A program made the position numbers and the translations under genes. Positions 34,256 to 42,382 of a stretch of DNA of 64,000 nt are shown here, piece after piece (position 1 is the first letter of the stretch; each line of letters starts with the position of its first letter). Location: NCBI GenBank assembly GCA_035549015.1, contig DASZRW010000085.1, positions 1 to 64,000 of the forward strand, in the 5' to 3' direction. Source of the stretch: JAFDZV01 sp035549015 (lineage in GTDB: Bacteria > Bacteroidota > Ignavibacteria > OLB7). The notes under the pieces were generated by a model. It searched no databases and was not told the DNA's origin. It saw nothing but the letters and a program-made list of their open reading frames with translations.

Positions 34256-36115
34256 TCACTTGCACGGCTTCTGTACCTGCGTGGTGATGCGCCGGTTCTG
34301 CTTGCGGATCTTCTCCAGCAGCGAGTTCGGCACCGTGCCGGGCGCAGGCTCCGGCACGCGCGGCATCGAACTGCCGTAGCCAACCACGCCGAGGATCTTC
34401 TCCTTCGGAATGCCGTTCGCAATCAGCCAGTCACGCACGCGCTCCGCACGCCGTTCGGAAAGCTGCTGGTTCCACTTGGGATTCCCCTCGGAGGAGGTGT
34501 GGCCTTCCAGCATCACTCCGATCTCGTCGCACTGCTTCATGTAGTCCAGCAACGACTGCAGATTCTTCTTCGTCTCGGGACTGGAGAGATCGAAGTCATC
34601 GGAGTTCACCTTGAAGTAGATGCCCGAGAAGTCCGTGCGATCCCCCTCGGCGGGAACTTCCGGCAGGCCGGCAAGCGGGCCGTTCTGGCGAACACGCTCG
34701 GAGTACTGCGATGGCGGCATGCCGCGCGGGCAGCCGTTGTTCGCCGGATCCCCCGCAATCAACGGACACTCGTCGCGTCCGTCAGGCACGCCGTCGCCGT
34801 CGGTGTCGGGATTGTTCGGGTTGGTGAACATGCGCGTCACCTCCACGCCATCGCGCAGCGAATCGCGATCCGTGTCCGGGTCCAGCGGATTGGTCTTGTA
34901 CAGGCGGACTTCCTGGCCGTCGCGCAGGCCATCACCATCCGAATCCTTGTTCAACGGATTGGTGTGATAGATCATCTCCTCCGCACCGTCGGTAAGACCG
35001 TCGCCGTCGGTATCCTTGTTGTTGGGGCTCGTGTTGTACTTGTTCACCTCGTCGTAGTCGCTGAGGTTGTCCCCATCGGTATCCGGATTGCGCGGATCGG
35101 TCATGTAGCGATGCATCTCGTCGTAATCGTTCAGACCATCGCCATCGGTATCGGCATTGGGACTTCCGAACGCGGCCGTATCCGCCGGCGTGGTGCTCGC
35201 GGTATCCTTCGGCGTCTGATACATCGAGGTATCGGGCGGCGGCGGAACCGAGTCGCGCGGCTGAGGCTGGGGTTGCGGCTTCTGCTCCGGTGGCGGAGGC
35301 GGGGTATCCTCCGGGTGCTTCTTCTCGGGGATGTAGAGCGTCCAGGCCACACCCAGCGACAATGTTGCGAAGTAGTCCGACGGCGTGGAGTTGTTCCCGG
35401 GGCCTACCTTGCCGACCGATTCGCCTCCCTGTTCGAAGTCCAGGTAATGTGCGTAGCCGTCCAGATAGTCCGTGGAGTTGATATAGAAGAGCGCCTGTCC
35501 GAACATCGCGAAGCGATCGCTGAAGTGGTATTCGATGCCGCCGCCGATCGGCATCACCAGCGCGTGCTTCGAATAATCCTTCGTCATGTTCGTCGGCAGA
35601 TTGTCTCCCACATCGTTCGTCACCTGGAAGCTGATCAACCCGAGCCCGAGCGTAAAGAAGGGAACCAGCGGCTCGTCCGCATTGAAGTTGCTCCGGCCGA
35701 AGATCATGTAGCGATCGATGGCGATGTGATTCTTCGGCGTGATGGCGACCGTGGTTCCGGGATAGGTTGTGGAACCGACCGGACCGAAGAAGTTGGAGGC
35801 GTATTTGGCGCGGGCCGTATCGCCGATACCGTACGGCAGGTTGGAGTGCCCGTATTCAACATGAAGCGAGAACGACTGCGCGATGTTGTACCGCAGCGAG
35901 AGGCCGTAGTCGAAGCCGAATTGCGGAACAAGCGATCCCTGATTCTGGAAGCTGTTGAACTCCCCCAGATAGATTCCAGTGCCAACCTGTCCCGCCAGAA
36001 CGATTGCGTCCGGGATTACCTGGGCATTGGCCGTGGCTGCTGGGATCAGGAGCGCAAGCGAGACGAGGAGCGCGCAGATGAGAGGGACCAGCGCGGCCTT
36101 TGTAGCCGTAAGCAT
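34256..36115 (-). CDS. outer-membrane beta-barrel protein with TSP3 repeats and OmpA domain
   Basis: The 619-residue product has a signal peptide (ending ATANA-Q), an outer-membrane beta-barrel of about 240 residues, a proline-rich linker (PPPPPEQKPQPQPQP), then five 23-residue TSP3 repeats (DTDGDGLTDG type) near residues 330-450, and an OmpA-like peptidoglycan-binding domain with LEGHTSSEGNPKWNQQLSERRAE at the end. It is the usual tethering porin-like protein of Bacteroidota, anchoring the outer membrane to peptidoglycan; the repeats probably bind calcium and set the length of the tether. It is downstream of a clear promoter and followed by the smaller TSP3 gene. Confidence 0.9.
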   Translation of the reverse strand: MLTATKAALVPLICALLVSLALLIPAATANAQVIPDAIVLAGQVGTGIYLGEFNSFQNQGSLVPQFGFDYGLSLRYNIAQSFSLHVEYGHSNLPYGIGDTARAKYASNFFGPVGSTTYPGTTVAITPKNHIAIDRYMIFGRSNFNADEPLVPFFTLGLGLISFQVTNDVGDNLPTNMTKDYSKHALVMPIGGGIEYHFSDRFAMFGQALFYINSTDYLDGYAHYLDFEQGGESVGKVGPGNNSTPSDYFATLSLGVAWTLYIPEKKHPEDTPPPPPEQKPQPQPQPRDSVPPPPDTSMYQTPKDTASTTPADTAAFGSPNADTDGDGLNDYDEMHRYMTDPRNPDTDGDNLSDYDEVNKYNTSPNNKDTDGDGLTDGAEEMIYHTNPLNKDSDGDGLRDGQEVRLYKTNPLDPDTDRDSLRDGVEVTRMFTNPNNPDTDGDGVPDGRDECPLIAGDPANNGCPRGMPPSQYSERVRQNGPLAGLPEVPAEGDRTDFSGIYFKVNSDDFDLSSPETKKNLQSLLDYMKQCDEIGVMLEGHTSSEGNPKWNQQLSERRAERVRDWLIANGIPKEKILGVVGYGSSMPRVPEPAPGTVPNSLLEKIRKQNRRITTQVQKPCK

Positions 36116-36339
36116 AGGCAGTACAGATTGGATGTTGAGTGCATGCCGGACACAACGTTTCGCAGCAGATGCGACATCGAAGGATGGCGGCCACTGCTCT
36201 CCGGCGAATGCCCGCTACGTGCCGGTACGCCGGCATATGCCTGTCGCGATGACCTCCGCCACCCCGTTTTGTTACGAGATTGAGAACCGGAGGGAGCCGC
36301 CGGACAGGGCCATCACGGGAATAACACCAAAACAGCTTA

Positions 36340-36368
36340 CAAAATTACACGCTAGCGGACCATGACAA
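36340..36368 (-). promoter_or_regulatory. Bacteroidota-type promoter for the TSP3/OmpA gene
   Basis: On the minus strand TTG (36368-36366), 18 nt, then TAATTTTG (36347-36340). The -7 element is a perfect TAnnTTTG and the spacing is close to the consensus 19. It lies 225 nt before the ATG at 36115; the spacer of 36116-36571 contains no gene. Confidence 0.55.
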
Positions 36369-36430
36369 TCAATTGTTGCAATTCACATTCGTTTCGCGGG
36401 AGATGGAGAAGTCGACATTCGGGTACGAAG

Positions 36431-36471
36431 AAGCCCGGCGTTGCGATCCTGAAGGAAGGGCAGCCGGGCTT
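36431..36471. terminator. intrinsic-type hairpin downstream of tmk
   Basis: A 9-bp stem, aagcccggc (36431-36439) and gccgggctt (36463-36471), with a 23-nt loop lies 100 nt past the tmk stop. The T run is weak. Confidence 0.45.
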
Positions 36472-36571
36472 GTATGATTGATTATCCGAAGTGCATTCCG
36501 AGATGCCATTGCGAGGCGGCGTTCATCCCCTGCAGCCTGCGCAGCAACGCGGTTTCGCCGCCAGGTGATCC

Positions 36572-37240
36572 CTACGCGGCCACGGCTTCGATCGTCTCGT
36601 GAAGTGCGAAGCCGTTGAGCATGTGCGGCAGACGATCCTGAACCAGGCGCGCCACGGTGACATGAACATCACTCGGCGTGTTGCTTCCGTCAACAACGAA
36701 GAAACGCCCACGCTCATTCTGAGCAAGCGTCATGTAGCCGTTGATCACGCGCTCGTAGAATCGGACACCGCTCTCCTCCATCCGGTCGCGATCGGACATG
36801 AACCGTTCGCGACAGCGTTCCAGTGCGACTTCCGGCGAGACATCGATGAAGAACGTCATGTCCGGAACCAGATCCTGCGTGGCGATGCGGTTGATATGCA
36901 TGATATCCTCCAGCGGAAGCTGCCGCCCGTATCCCTGGTACGCCGTGGTGGAATCGTAGAAGCGATCGCAGATTACAACACTGTCGCGGTCCAACGCCGG
37001 AAGAATCACTTCGGCCACGAGCTGCGCCCGGCTTGCCGCAAACAACAGCAACTCCGTGCGTTCGTTCATCTCGTTGAACTCCTTGTTCAACAGGATATTG
37101 CGGACATGCTCCGAGAGCCGGGTGTTGCCTGGCTCGCGCAGCAATATCACGTCTCGTCCGGTCTGCTTCAGTCGCTCGGCCAACATGCGCGCCTGCGTGG
37201 ACTTACCACAGCAGTCAATGCCTTCGAACGTTATGAACAT
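36572..37240 (-). CDS. tmk: thymidylate kinase
   Basis: The 222-residue kinase makes dTDP from dTMP for DNA synthesis. The N-terminus MFITFEGIDCCGKST carries the P-loop (residues 7-15), and the DRFYDSTTAYQGYG block gives the substrate site. The start at 37240 puts the first strand directly after the methionine; an upstream frame to 37357 is not family-like. It is divergent from the lipoprotein gene at 37478. Confidence 0.95.
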   Translation of the reverse strand: MFITFEGIDCCGKSTQARMLAERLKQTGRDVILLREPGNTRLSEHVRNILLNKEFNEMNERTELLLFAASRAQLVAEVILPALDRDSVVICDRFYDSTTAYQGYGRQLPLEDIMHINRIATQDLVPDMTFFIDVSPEVALERCRERFMSDRDRMEESGVRFYERVINGYMTLAQNERGRFFVVDGSNTPSDVHVTVARLVQDRLPHMLNGFALHETIEAVAA

Positions 37241-37477
37241 AGGCGCTGCTCCTGATAACGGTGAGACAAATTTTCGGGAAGAGGTGTTAGCTTGTCGCGG
37301 TTCACGATCGGCGTAGACAGGAAGGAACGGGAGGTGCGGAAGAGGAAATACCAACACGGGCCTCCCATCATCGCGATGCGAGGAACAAGTGGCAAGTTAA
37401 GTCTCCATGACCACGTCATCGCGGGCAAGATAGAGTGCTGTTCGGCCAAAGTCAATCAGAGAAATTCATCGATCCCC

Positions 37478-38338
37478 ATGCAGATTCGGACATCCCTGCT
37501 TCCGCTCATTGTTTCGCTGATTCTCCCCCTCTCGTGCACGCTTTTTTCCTGCACGTCGTCGCGATCCACAACATCGGAGGCACGACGCGAGGGTTCGGGA
37601 CGTGATGAGTCCGCAGGAGAAGTGGAAGACGAGGAGGACGAGGAACGGGAGCATGGCAGGCCGGCGCCGCCGCTGCCGTGGGGAGCGGGAATCAGGGTGG
37701 AATCGGCGGAGGGTGGCCGCGACACAGTCCATTTTCATCTCGGCGCACCCCTGTTCCTTCGGCTGAAGGTGGCGCCCGGAACCGCCTGCGCCCCGTTTCA
37801 GGGGAAGCCGTTCTTCTTCGAGGAGTCCGGAGCCCAGCTTGGCTGGGGATTCGAGGAGGTTGCGGATTCCGTCCTTTTCCCGCAACATACCGGCTCCTGC
37901 GAACGAATTATCATGCTTTCGTCGGAAAGCTCCAACCGACTGCCGTCTGGATCGTTTACGTTCAAGACGATGATCTTCGGTGAGGACGGCACGCGCTGGT
38001 ACTCGGACACGATTGCGCTTGTAGCCGAGCGGGTTGCAGGCGGAGCGGATTCCGTGTCGTACGCGCGTTTCCTCCAGGAGCAGATCGTTCGCAACAGCCC
38101 GCTTCTTGCGGACCCTGAGACGGTGCGCGCGCTTTTTGCCGATGGTACTCCACGAAGCGCGGAATCCGAGGTCTATCGCGCCGTAATTCTGTACCGGATC
38201 GGCGATGCCGCCGGGGCGGAACGTGCCCTGGCATCGGCAAAGGAACGCGCAGCCGCCCGCTTGCGGCCGCTGGACGCGGCGGCGGCCGGGGCAGCGGAGC
38301 GAGTGGACCAGCTTCTGCACGGTGTGACACGCCGCTGA
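37478..38338 (+). CDS. lipoprotein of unknown function
   Basis: The 286-residue product begins MQIRTSLLPLIVSLILPLSC, a lipoprotein signal with candidate lipid-acceptor cysteines at LPLSC or LFSC. An acidic, low-complexity stretch (EVEDEEDEEREHG) follows, then a beta-rich domain (about residues 70-190) and an alpha-helical C-terminus (RIGDAAGAERALASAKERAAARL), which suggests a helix-repeat (TPR-like) end. No family was recognised. The ATG at 37478 is used because the frame upstream overlaps the tmk control region. Confidence 0.7.
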   Translation: MQIRTSLLPLIVSLILPLSCTLFSCTSSRSTTSEARREGSGRDESAGEVEDEEDEEREHGRPAPPLPWGAGIRVESAEGGRDTVHFHLGAPLFLRLKVAPGTACAPFQGKPFFFEESGAQLGWGFEEVADSVLFPQHTGSCERIIMLSSESSNRLPSGSFTFKTMIFGEDGTRWYSDTIALVAERVAGGADSVSYARFLQEQIVRNSPLLADPETVRALFADGTPRSAESEVYRAVILYRIGDAAGAERALASAKERAAARLRPLDAAAAGAAERVDQLLHGVTRR

Positions 38339-38429
38339 ACGTGCGTGGTATTCCGTTCGTGTCCTCAGGGCAACCGGCGATGGCGCGGCATCGATTGCTC
38401 CCCCTTTCCAATGCAATCAGTCCAACATC

Positions 38430-38738
38430 ATGAGCTATCGCTTCGAATTCCCGGCGACCATCCGTGAGGATGGTATCGACCTGCCACGGGAGGCCGCCTC
38501 CGTTTTTCGTGCACACGGCATCGAACGGGTCCGTGTGGTGATCACATCGATCGGTGAGGAGGAAACACAGCTTGCCGGCCGCGGCATCACGCCGGAAGTT
38601 GTTGAGCGTGTGGCCGCAACACAGCGCTTCGATCCCGACGTAGCCTCCACCCTGCTCGGAGCCGAGGGGCTTGCGGCCGGAACCGATCTCGGCGCCAGAC
38701 TCCGGTTGCTGCAGGCCGGCCAGGGGAGACGGCCATGA
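38430..38738 (+). CDS. antitoxin-like protein upstream of PIN toxin
   Basis: A 102-residue protein starts MSYRFEFPATIREDGIDLP, a short beta-strand layout that resembles AbrB/antitoxin-type N-termini (F..........G.I.LP pattern), followed by helical acidic segments. Its stop overlaps the next gene's start by ATGA, so they are coupled. With a PIN protein directly downstream this looks like a VapBC-type module. The family is inferred from size, order and pattern only. Confidence 0.65.
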   Translation: MSYRFEFPATIREDGIDLPREAASVFRAHGIERVRVVITSIGEEETQLAGRGITPEVVERVAATQRFDPDVASTLLGAEGLAAGTDLGARLRLLQAGQGRRP

Positions 38739-39199
38739 GCGAGATACTGGTGGAGACCGATGTGCTCGCGTGCTTTCTGATAGCACCTGCCGCCCAGCCC
38801 TCCGTCCTCCGGCTGCTTCTGGAGTCCGCAACCTGCTTCACGACGTTCATCAACGCAGCGGAGCTGTACAGCATTCCGAAGGACGATGCCGAGCGCCGCA
38901 CGGTGGAGCGAGCGCTCTTCGGCATCAAGATTCTCGGTGCCAGCGGACGTTATGCAAAAACAATCGGGCGGATTCTTTCGTCACTCCTATCTCCCGACGG
39001 GATCACGGATTATCGCACGGCAATTATCGCCGCGATGTGCCAGGAAGGGCGGTTGCCTGTGGTGACCGACTCGCATTACGACGTATATTCCCGGATTCCT
39101 GGAATGATCGTGCTTCAGGGCGATGATGTGCGCCGGTTCTCGACTCCGACGGCTCTTGCCGGCCATATCAAGATGCTGCGGACCGGAATGCATAGGTAA
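38735..39199 (+). CDS. PIN-domain protein (VapC-like toxin)
   Basis: About 154 residues form a PIN ribonuclease domain: an early acidic residue in ETDVLACFL, NAAELYS with the second acidic position, and DYRTAIIAAMC ... VVTDSHYDVYSRIPGM with the C-terminal acids. These four acidic sites would hold the metal ions for RNA cleavage. The neighbouring upstream gene is the likely antitoxin, with coupled translation. This is the only toxin-antitoxin module seen in the window. Confidence 0.85.
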   Translation: MSEILVETDVLACFLIAPAAQPSVLRLLLESATCFTTFINAAELYSIPKDDAERRTVERALFGIKILGASGRYAKTIGRILSSLLSPDGITDYRTAIIAAMCQEGRLPVVTDSHYDVYSRIPGMIVLQGDDVRRFSTPTALAGHIKMLRTGMHR

Positions 39200-39339
39200 C
39201 AACCGGCTATAGATGTGGTGTAAAGCGGGGCCAGCGTGCGGCACCCGCAATGCTCCGGTGAAATTCCATGCAGACGAATGCCGTTTTCTTCTTATTCTTG
39301 CACGCTAAACGAATCTGGAACCATACGTGAGGTGTTTCG

Positions 39340-40203
39340 GTGCGGATAACCAAGCAGTATACGAATCGCGAAAGTCAGTCGTTGGATCGTTACCTGCAGG
39401 AGATCGGCAAGGTTGAATTGCTGACTCCCGAAATGGAAATCGAGCTCGCCAAGCGGATCAAGCGTGGCGGCCTCGATGGTGAACGGGCGCTGGAGCAGCT
39501 CACCAAGGCGAACCTCAGGTTCGTCGTGTCGGTGGCCAAGCAGTATCAGAACCAGGGGCTCTCGCTCGGTGATCTCATCAACGAAGGGAATCTTGGCCTG
39601 ATCAAGGCAGCGAAGCGTTTCGATGAAACGCGCGGCTTCAAGTTCATCTCCTACGCAGTGTGGTGGATTCGCCAGTCCATTCTTCAGGCACTGGCCGAAC
39701 AGTCGCGTATCGTCCGTCTCCCGTTGAACCGTGTAGGCGCCCTCAACAAGATCGGTAAGAAGTTCTCCGAACTCGAGCAGCAGTTCGAACGCGAGCCGAC
39801 CGCCGCTGAGCTTGCCGAGGAACTGGACATGACGATGTCCGAGGTTGCCGATACGATCAAGATCTCCGGCCGGCACCTCTCCGTGGATGCGCCGTTCGCT
39901 CAGGGTGAGGACAATCGTCTGCTGGACGTGCTCACCAACGAGTCGCAGCCGGCGCCGGACATGGGCCTGATGTCGGAGTCGCTGAAGATCGAGGTGCGCC
40001 GCGCACTCTCCACGCTCTCCGAACGCGAGGCTGAAGTGATCCGCCTCTACTTCGGGCTGGACCGCGAGCACTCCCTCACACTGGAGGAGATCGGCGAGCG
40101 TTTTCAGTTGACCCGCGAACGCGTTCGGCAGATCAAGGAGAAGGCCATCCGCCGTCTCCGCCATACGTCGCGCTCCAAGGCACTGCGCGCCTATCTGGGC
40201 TGA
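39340..40203 (+). CDS. rpoD: primary RNA polymerase sigma factor (RpoD/SigA)
   Basis: The 287-residue sigma factor contains regions 1.2 to 4.2 but no region 1.1 and no long spacer, the normal shape of the Bacteroidota/Chlorobi housekeeping sigma. Region 2.4 reads FKFISYAVWWIRQSILQALAEQ, region 3 has RIVRLPLNRV, and the C-terminal helix-turn-helix has TLEEIGERFQLTRERVRQIKEKAIRRLR. The start is a GTG at 39340 with GAGGTG a few nucleotides upstream. Promoters in this window (TAnnTTTG) match the type recognised by this sigma in Bacteroidota. It is the only gene in its unit; a hairpin follows. Confidence 0.96.
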   Translation: MRITKQYTNRESQSLDRYLQEIGKVELLTPEMEIELAKRIKRGGLDGERALEQLTKANLRFVVSVAKQYQNQGLSLGDLINEGNLGLIKAAKRFDETRGFKFISYAVWWIRQSILQALAEQSRIVRLPLNRVGALNKIGKKFSELEQQFEREPTAAELAEELDMTMSEVADTIKISGRHLSVDAPFAQGEDNRLLDVLTNESQPAPDMGLMSESLKIEVRRALSTLSEREAEVIRLYFGLDREHSLTLEEIGERFQLTRERVRQIKEKAIRRLRHTSRSKALRAYLG

Positions 40204-40249
40204 TAGCCTGCGCGGACGCCCTTCATCATAAACAATGGTGTTCGATCAG

Positions 40250-40277
40250 AGCCCCGGTGATGCAACTCTCCGGGGCT
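40250..40277 (+). terminator. hairpin downstream of rpoD
   Basis: Stem agccccgg (40250-40257) and ccggggct (40270-40277), 8 bp with a 12-nt loop, lies 47 nt after the rpoD stop. The T run is weak. The 323-bp spacer 40204-40526 holds no other feature I can support. Confidence 0.5.
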
Positions 40278-40526
40278 CGCGTTCTTCGGAACGTTGCCCA
40301 TGCTGCGGCGATGATGCTGCCGCACCATGGATGGAGGGTAAAAAGCGATCCCACGCCGATCGCAGGCTAACCGGCACCCGGTACGGTGTGTTGCCTTTTC
40401 GTGGGCACGCACTTCCAGATGATCCTCACTATCTTCGCAACCGAACGGGGCGCGAATGTGATTGCGACACCTTCCACTCCGGGCGCCGGAACAACAACGC
40501 AACCTGCAACAAGCACGCTGGCTCGA

Positions 40527-41540
40527 ATGACGCTCTCCGAATCCCGAGTCTCACAACTTCTGGACAACGTTCGCGGACGCCGGATCGCGGTGATCGGCGA
40601 TGTGATGCTCGATCGCTATTACCGCGGCACTGTATCGCGCATCTCGCCCGAAGCACCGGTCCCGATCGTGGAGATCGCCGAGGAGTCCGAGTATCCGGGC
40701 GGCGCGGCCAACGTTGCCTACAATCTGGTGATGCTGGGGGCCTCACCCCTGCTGCTCGGCGTTGTCGGGAACGACGGCCCGGGACGCCAGCTGCGCGATC
40801 TGCTGAACCGGCTCGGCATCAGCGATGAGGCGCTTCTCACCGATCCCTCCCGTCCAACCACCGTGAAGACCCGCGTGATCGCCTCCAGCCAGCATATCGT
40901 GCGCGTGGATCGCGAGGAGAAGGGGGAGATCGCAGCCGCCGCCCGCGAGCAACTGCTCACGCGGCTCGAAGAGAATATCCGCACCATCGACGCGCTGATC
41001 CTCCAGGATTACAACAAGGGGGTGGTTACCCACGGTCTGATCCCTCATGTGGTGGAGCTTGCCCGCACGCACGGCGTGCCCGTGTACGTGGACCCGAAGT
41101 TCAACAACTTCTTCGAATACACGAACGTGACGGTCTTCAAGCCGAATCGCAAGGAGGCGGAGGACGCACTCCAGCGCCGCCTGCGGTCTGCAGAGGAGCG
41201 GGAGGAAGGAGTGCAGGAGCTGATGCGGCGTCTCGGTTGCGAGTACGTGATCCTCACGCTCGGCTCCGAAGGGATGATGCTGGCGCATCGGGACGAGTCC
41301 CCCATCCTGGTCCCCACGAAGGCGATCCAGGTTGCGGACGTCTCCGGTGCCGGCGATACGGTGATCGCCACGCTCGCCACGGCGTGCGCCGCCGGAGCGT
41401 CGATGCAGGAGGCGGTGGTGATCGCAAACCATGCCGCAGGCATCGTCTGCGAGCAGGTGGGCACCGTTCCGGTGCGGCATGATCAGTTGCTCGAGGCGCT
41501 CCTGGACGACTACCGGAAGAACGTCGAGTCCGAGCCGTAA
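40527..41540 (+). CDS. rfaE1: D-glycero-beta-D-manno-heptose 7-phosphate kinase
   Basis: The ribokinase-family (PfkB) enzyme phosphorylates heptose 7-phosphate at C1 in ADP-heptose biosynthesis for lipopolysaccharide core. Conserved segments are IAVIGDVMLDRYYRG, the sugar-binding PGGAANVAYNL and the anion-hole/catalytic DVSGAGDTV. The product is about 337 residues from the ATG at 40527. The open frame goes back to 40386, but those 47 residues are not family-like. In many bacteria this activity is fused to the adenylyltransferase (HldE); here the two are separate genes, with rfaE2 158 nt downstream. Confidence 0.93.
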   Translation: MTLSESRVSQLLDNVRGRRIAVIGDVMLDRYYRGTVSRISPEAPVPIVEIAEESEYPGGAANVAYNLVMLGASPLLLGVVGNDGPGRQLRDLLNRLGISDEALLTDPSRPTTVKTRVIASSQHIVRVDREEKGEIAAAAREQLLTRLEENIRTIDALILQDYNKGVVTHGLIPHVVELARTHGVPVYVDPKFNNFFEYTNVTVFKPNRKEAEDALQRRLRSAEEREEGVQELMRRLGCEYVILTLGSEGMMLAHRDESPILVPTKAIQVADVSGAGDTVIATLATACAAGASMQEAVVIANHAAGIVCEQVGTVPVRHDQLLEALLDDYRKNVESEP

Positions 41541-41697
41541 CCCCGGCACGCGTCTCGTCGAGATGCGTGAGCCCCGGTGTCCGCTCCGGATCGCGTTCAG
41601 CCATGCGCTATCGGAATCGAACCTCCCCACGTTGATCACACACCGGTCCGGCCATCGAGCGGCTCCGCGACTGGCAAATGTCATTTCTTCCCGACTC

Positions 41698-42192
41698 ATG
41701 TCCTCCCTGCTCTCCCGCAACGACTTCATCGCCGCATGCCATGCTCTTCGCGAGAAGGGAGAACGCATCGTCTTCACCAACGGCTGTTTCGACATTCTTC
41801 ACCGCGGGCACGTCACCTATCTGGAAGCGGCGGCCGCACTGGGAGATGCGTTGGTTGTGGGGGTGAACAGCGATGCATCCATACGGAGGCTCAAGGGGGA
41901 ATCGCGCCCGATCGTTCCCGAGGATGACCGTGCGGCGATCGTTGCCGCGCTTCGCTCTGTGCGATATGTCACGATCTTCGATGAGGAAACGCCGCTCGAG
42001 CTGATACGTGCAATACAACCGGACGTCCTGGTAAAGGGGGGTGATTACGACCCCCAGGCAACCGACGGACCGCGCTACATTGTCGGTTCGGATATCGTGC
42101 GTCGCGAGGGCGGCCGGGTACACGTCATCAACCTCGTGGAGGGACGGTCGACAACGAACATCATCGAGCGCGTGCTGGCAACGAAGGAGTGA
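41698..42192 (+). CDS. rfaE2: D-glycero-beta-D-manno-heptose 1-phosphate adenylyltransferase
   Basis: The 164-residue nucleotidyltransferase makes ADP-heptose from heptose 1-phosphate and ATP. The N-terminal motif TNGCFDILHRGHV includes the HxGH catalytic site, and LVKGGDY and the STTNIIERV end match the family. The frame is open far upstream but the ATG at 41698 matches the expected start. It is the partner of rfaE1 and forms an operon with it. Confidence 0.94.
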   Translation: MSSLLSRNDFIAACHALREKGERIVFTNGCFDILHRGHVTYLEAAAALGDALVVGVNSDASIRRLKGESRPIVPEDDRAAIVAALRSVRYVTIFDEETPLELIRAIQPDVLVKGGDYDPQATDGPRYIVGSDIVRREGGRVHVINLVEGRSTTNIIERVLATKE

Positions 42193-42382
42193 GGGGCTCG
42201 CCGTACCACACCGCGACATCTGTTGCGAGCCATGGCCCGCCCGCTCCGCGGCAATGCGCCGGCCGATAGTCGGCGGCACGAGGCGTACCATCCCGCAGGC
42301 GCCCGGCCCGCAGGCGGTTGAGGATGATAGCTGATAACAGACAGACGGTTAAACGGATGCCCGGCGAATGCATCATTGCTGA

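Noticed and set aside
33464..36283. Very long plus-strand frame opposite the TSP3/OmpA genes
   Set aside because: It mirrors the regular 69-bp TSP3 repeats; its peptide matches no family and the minus strand is clearly coding.
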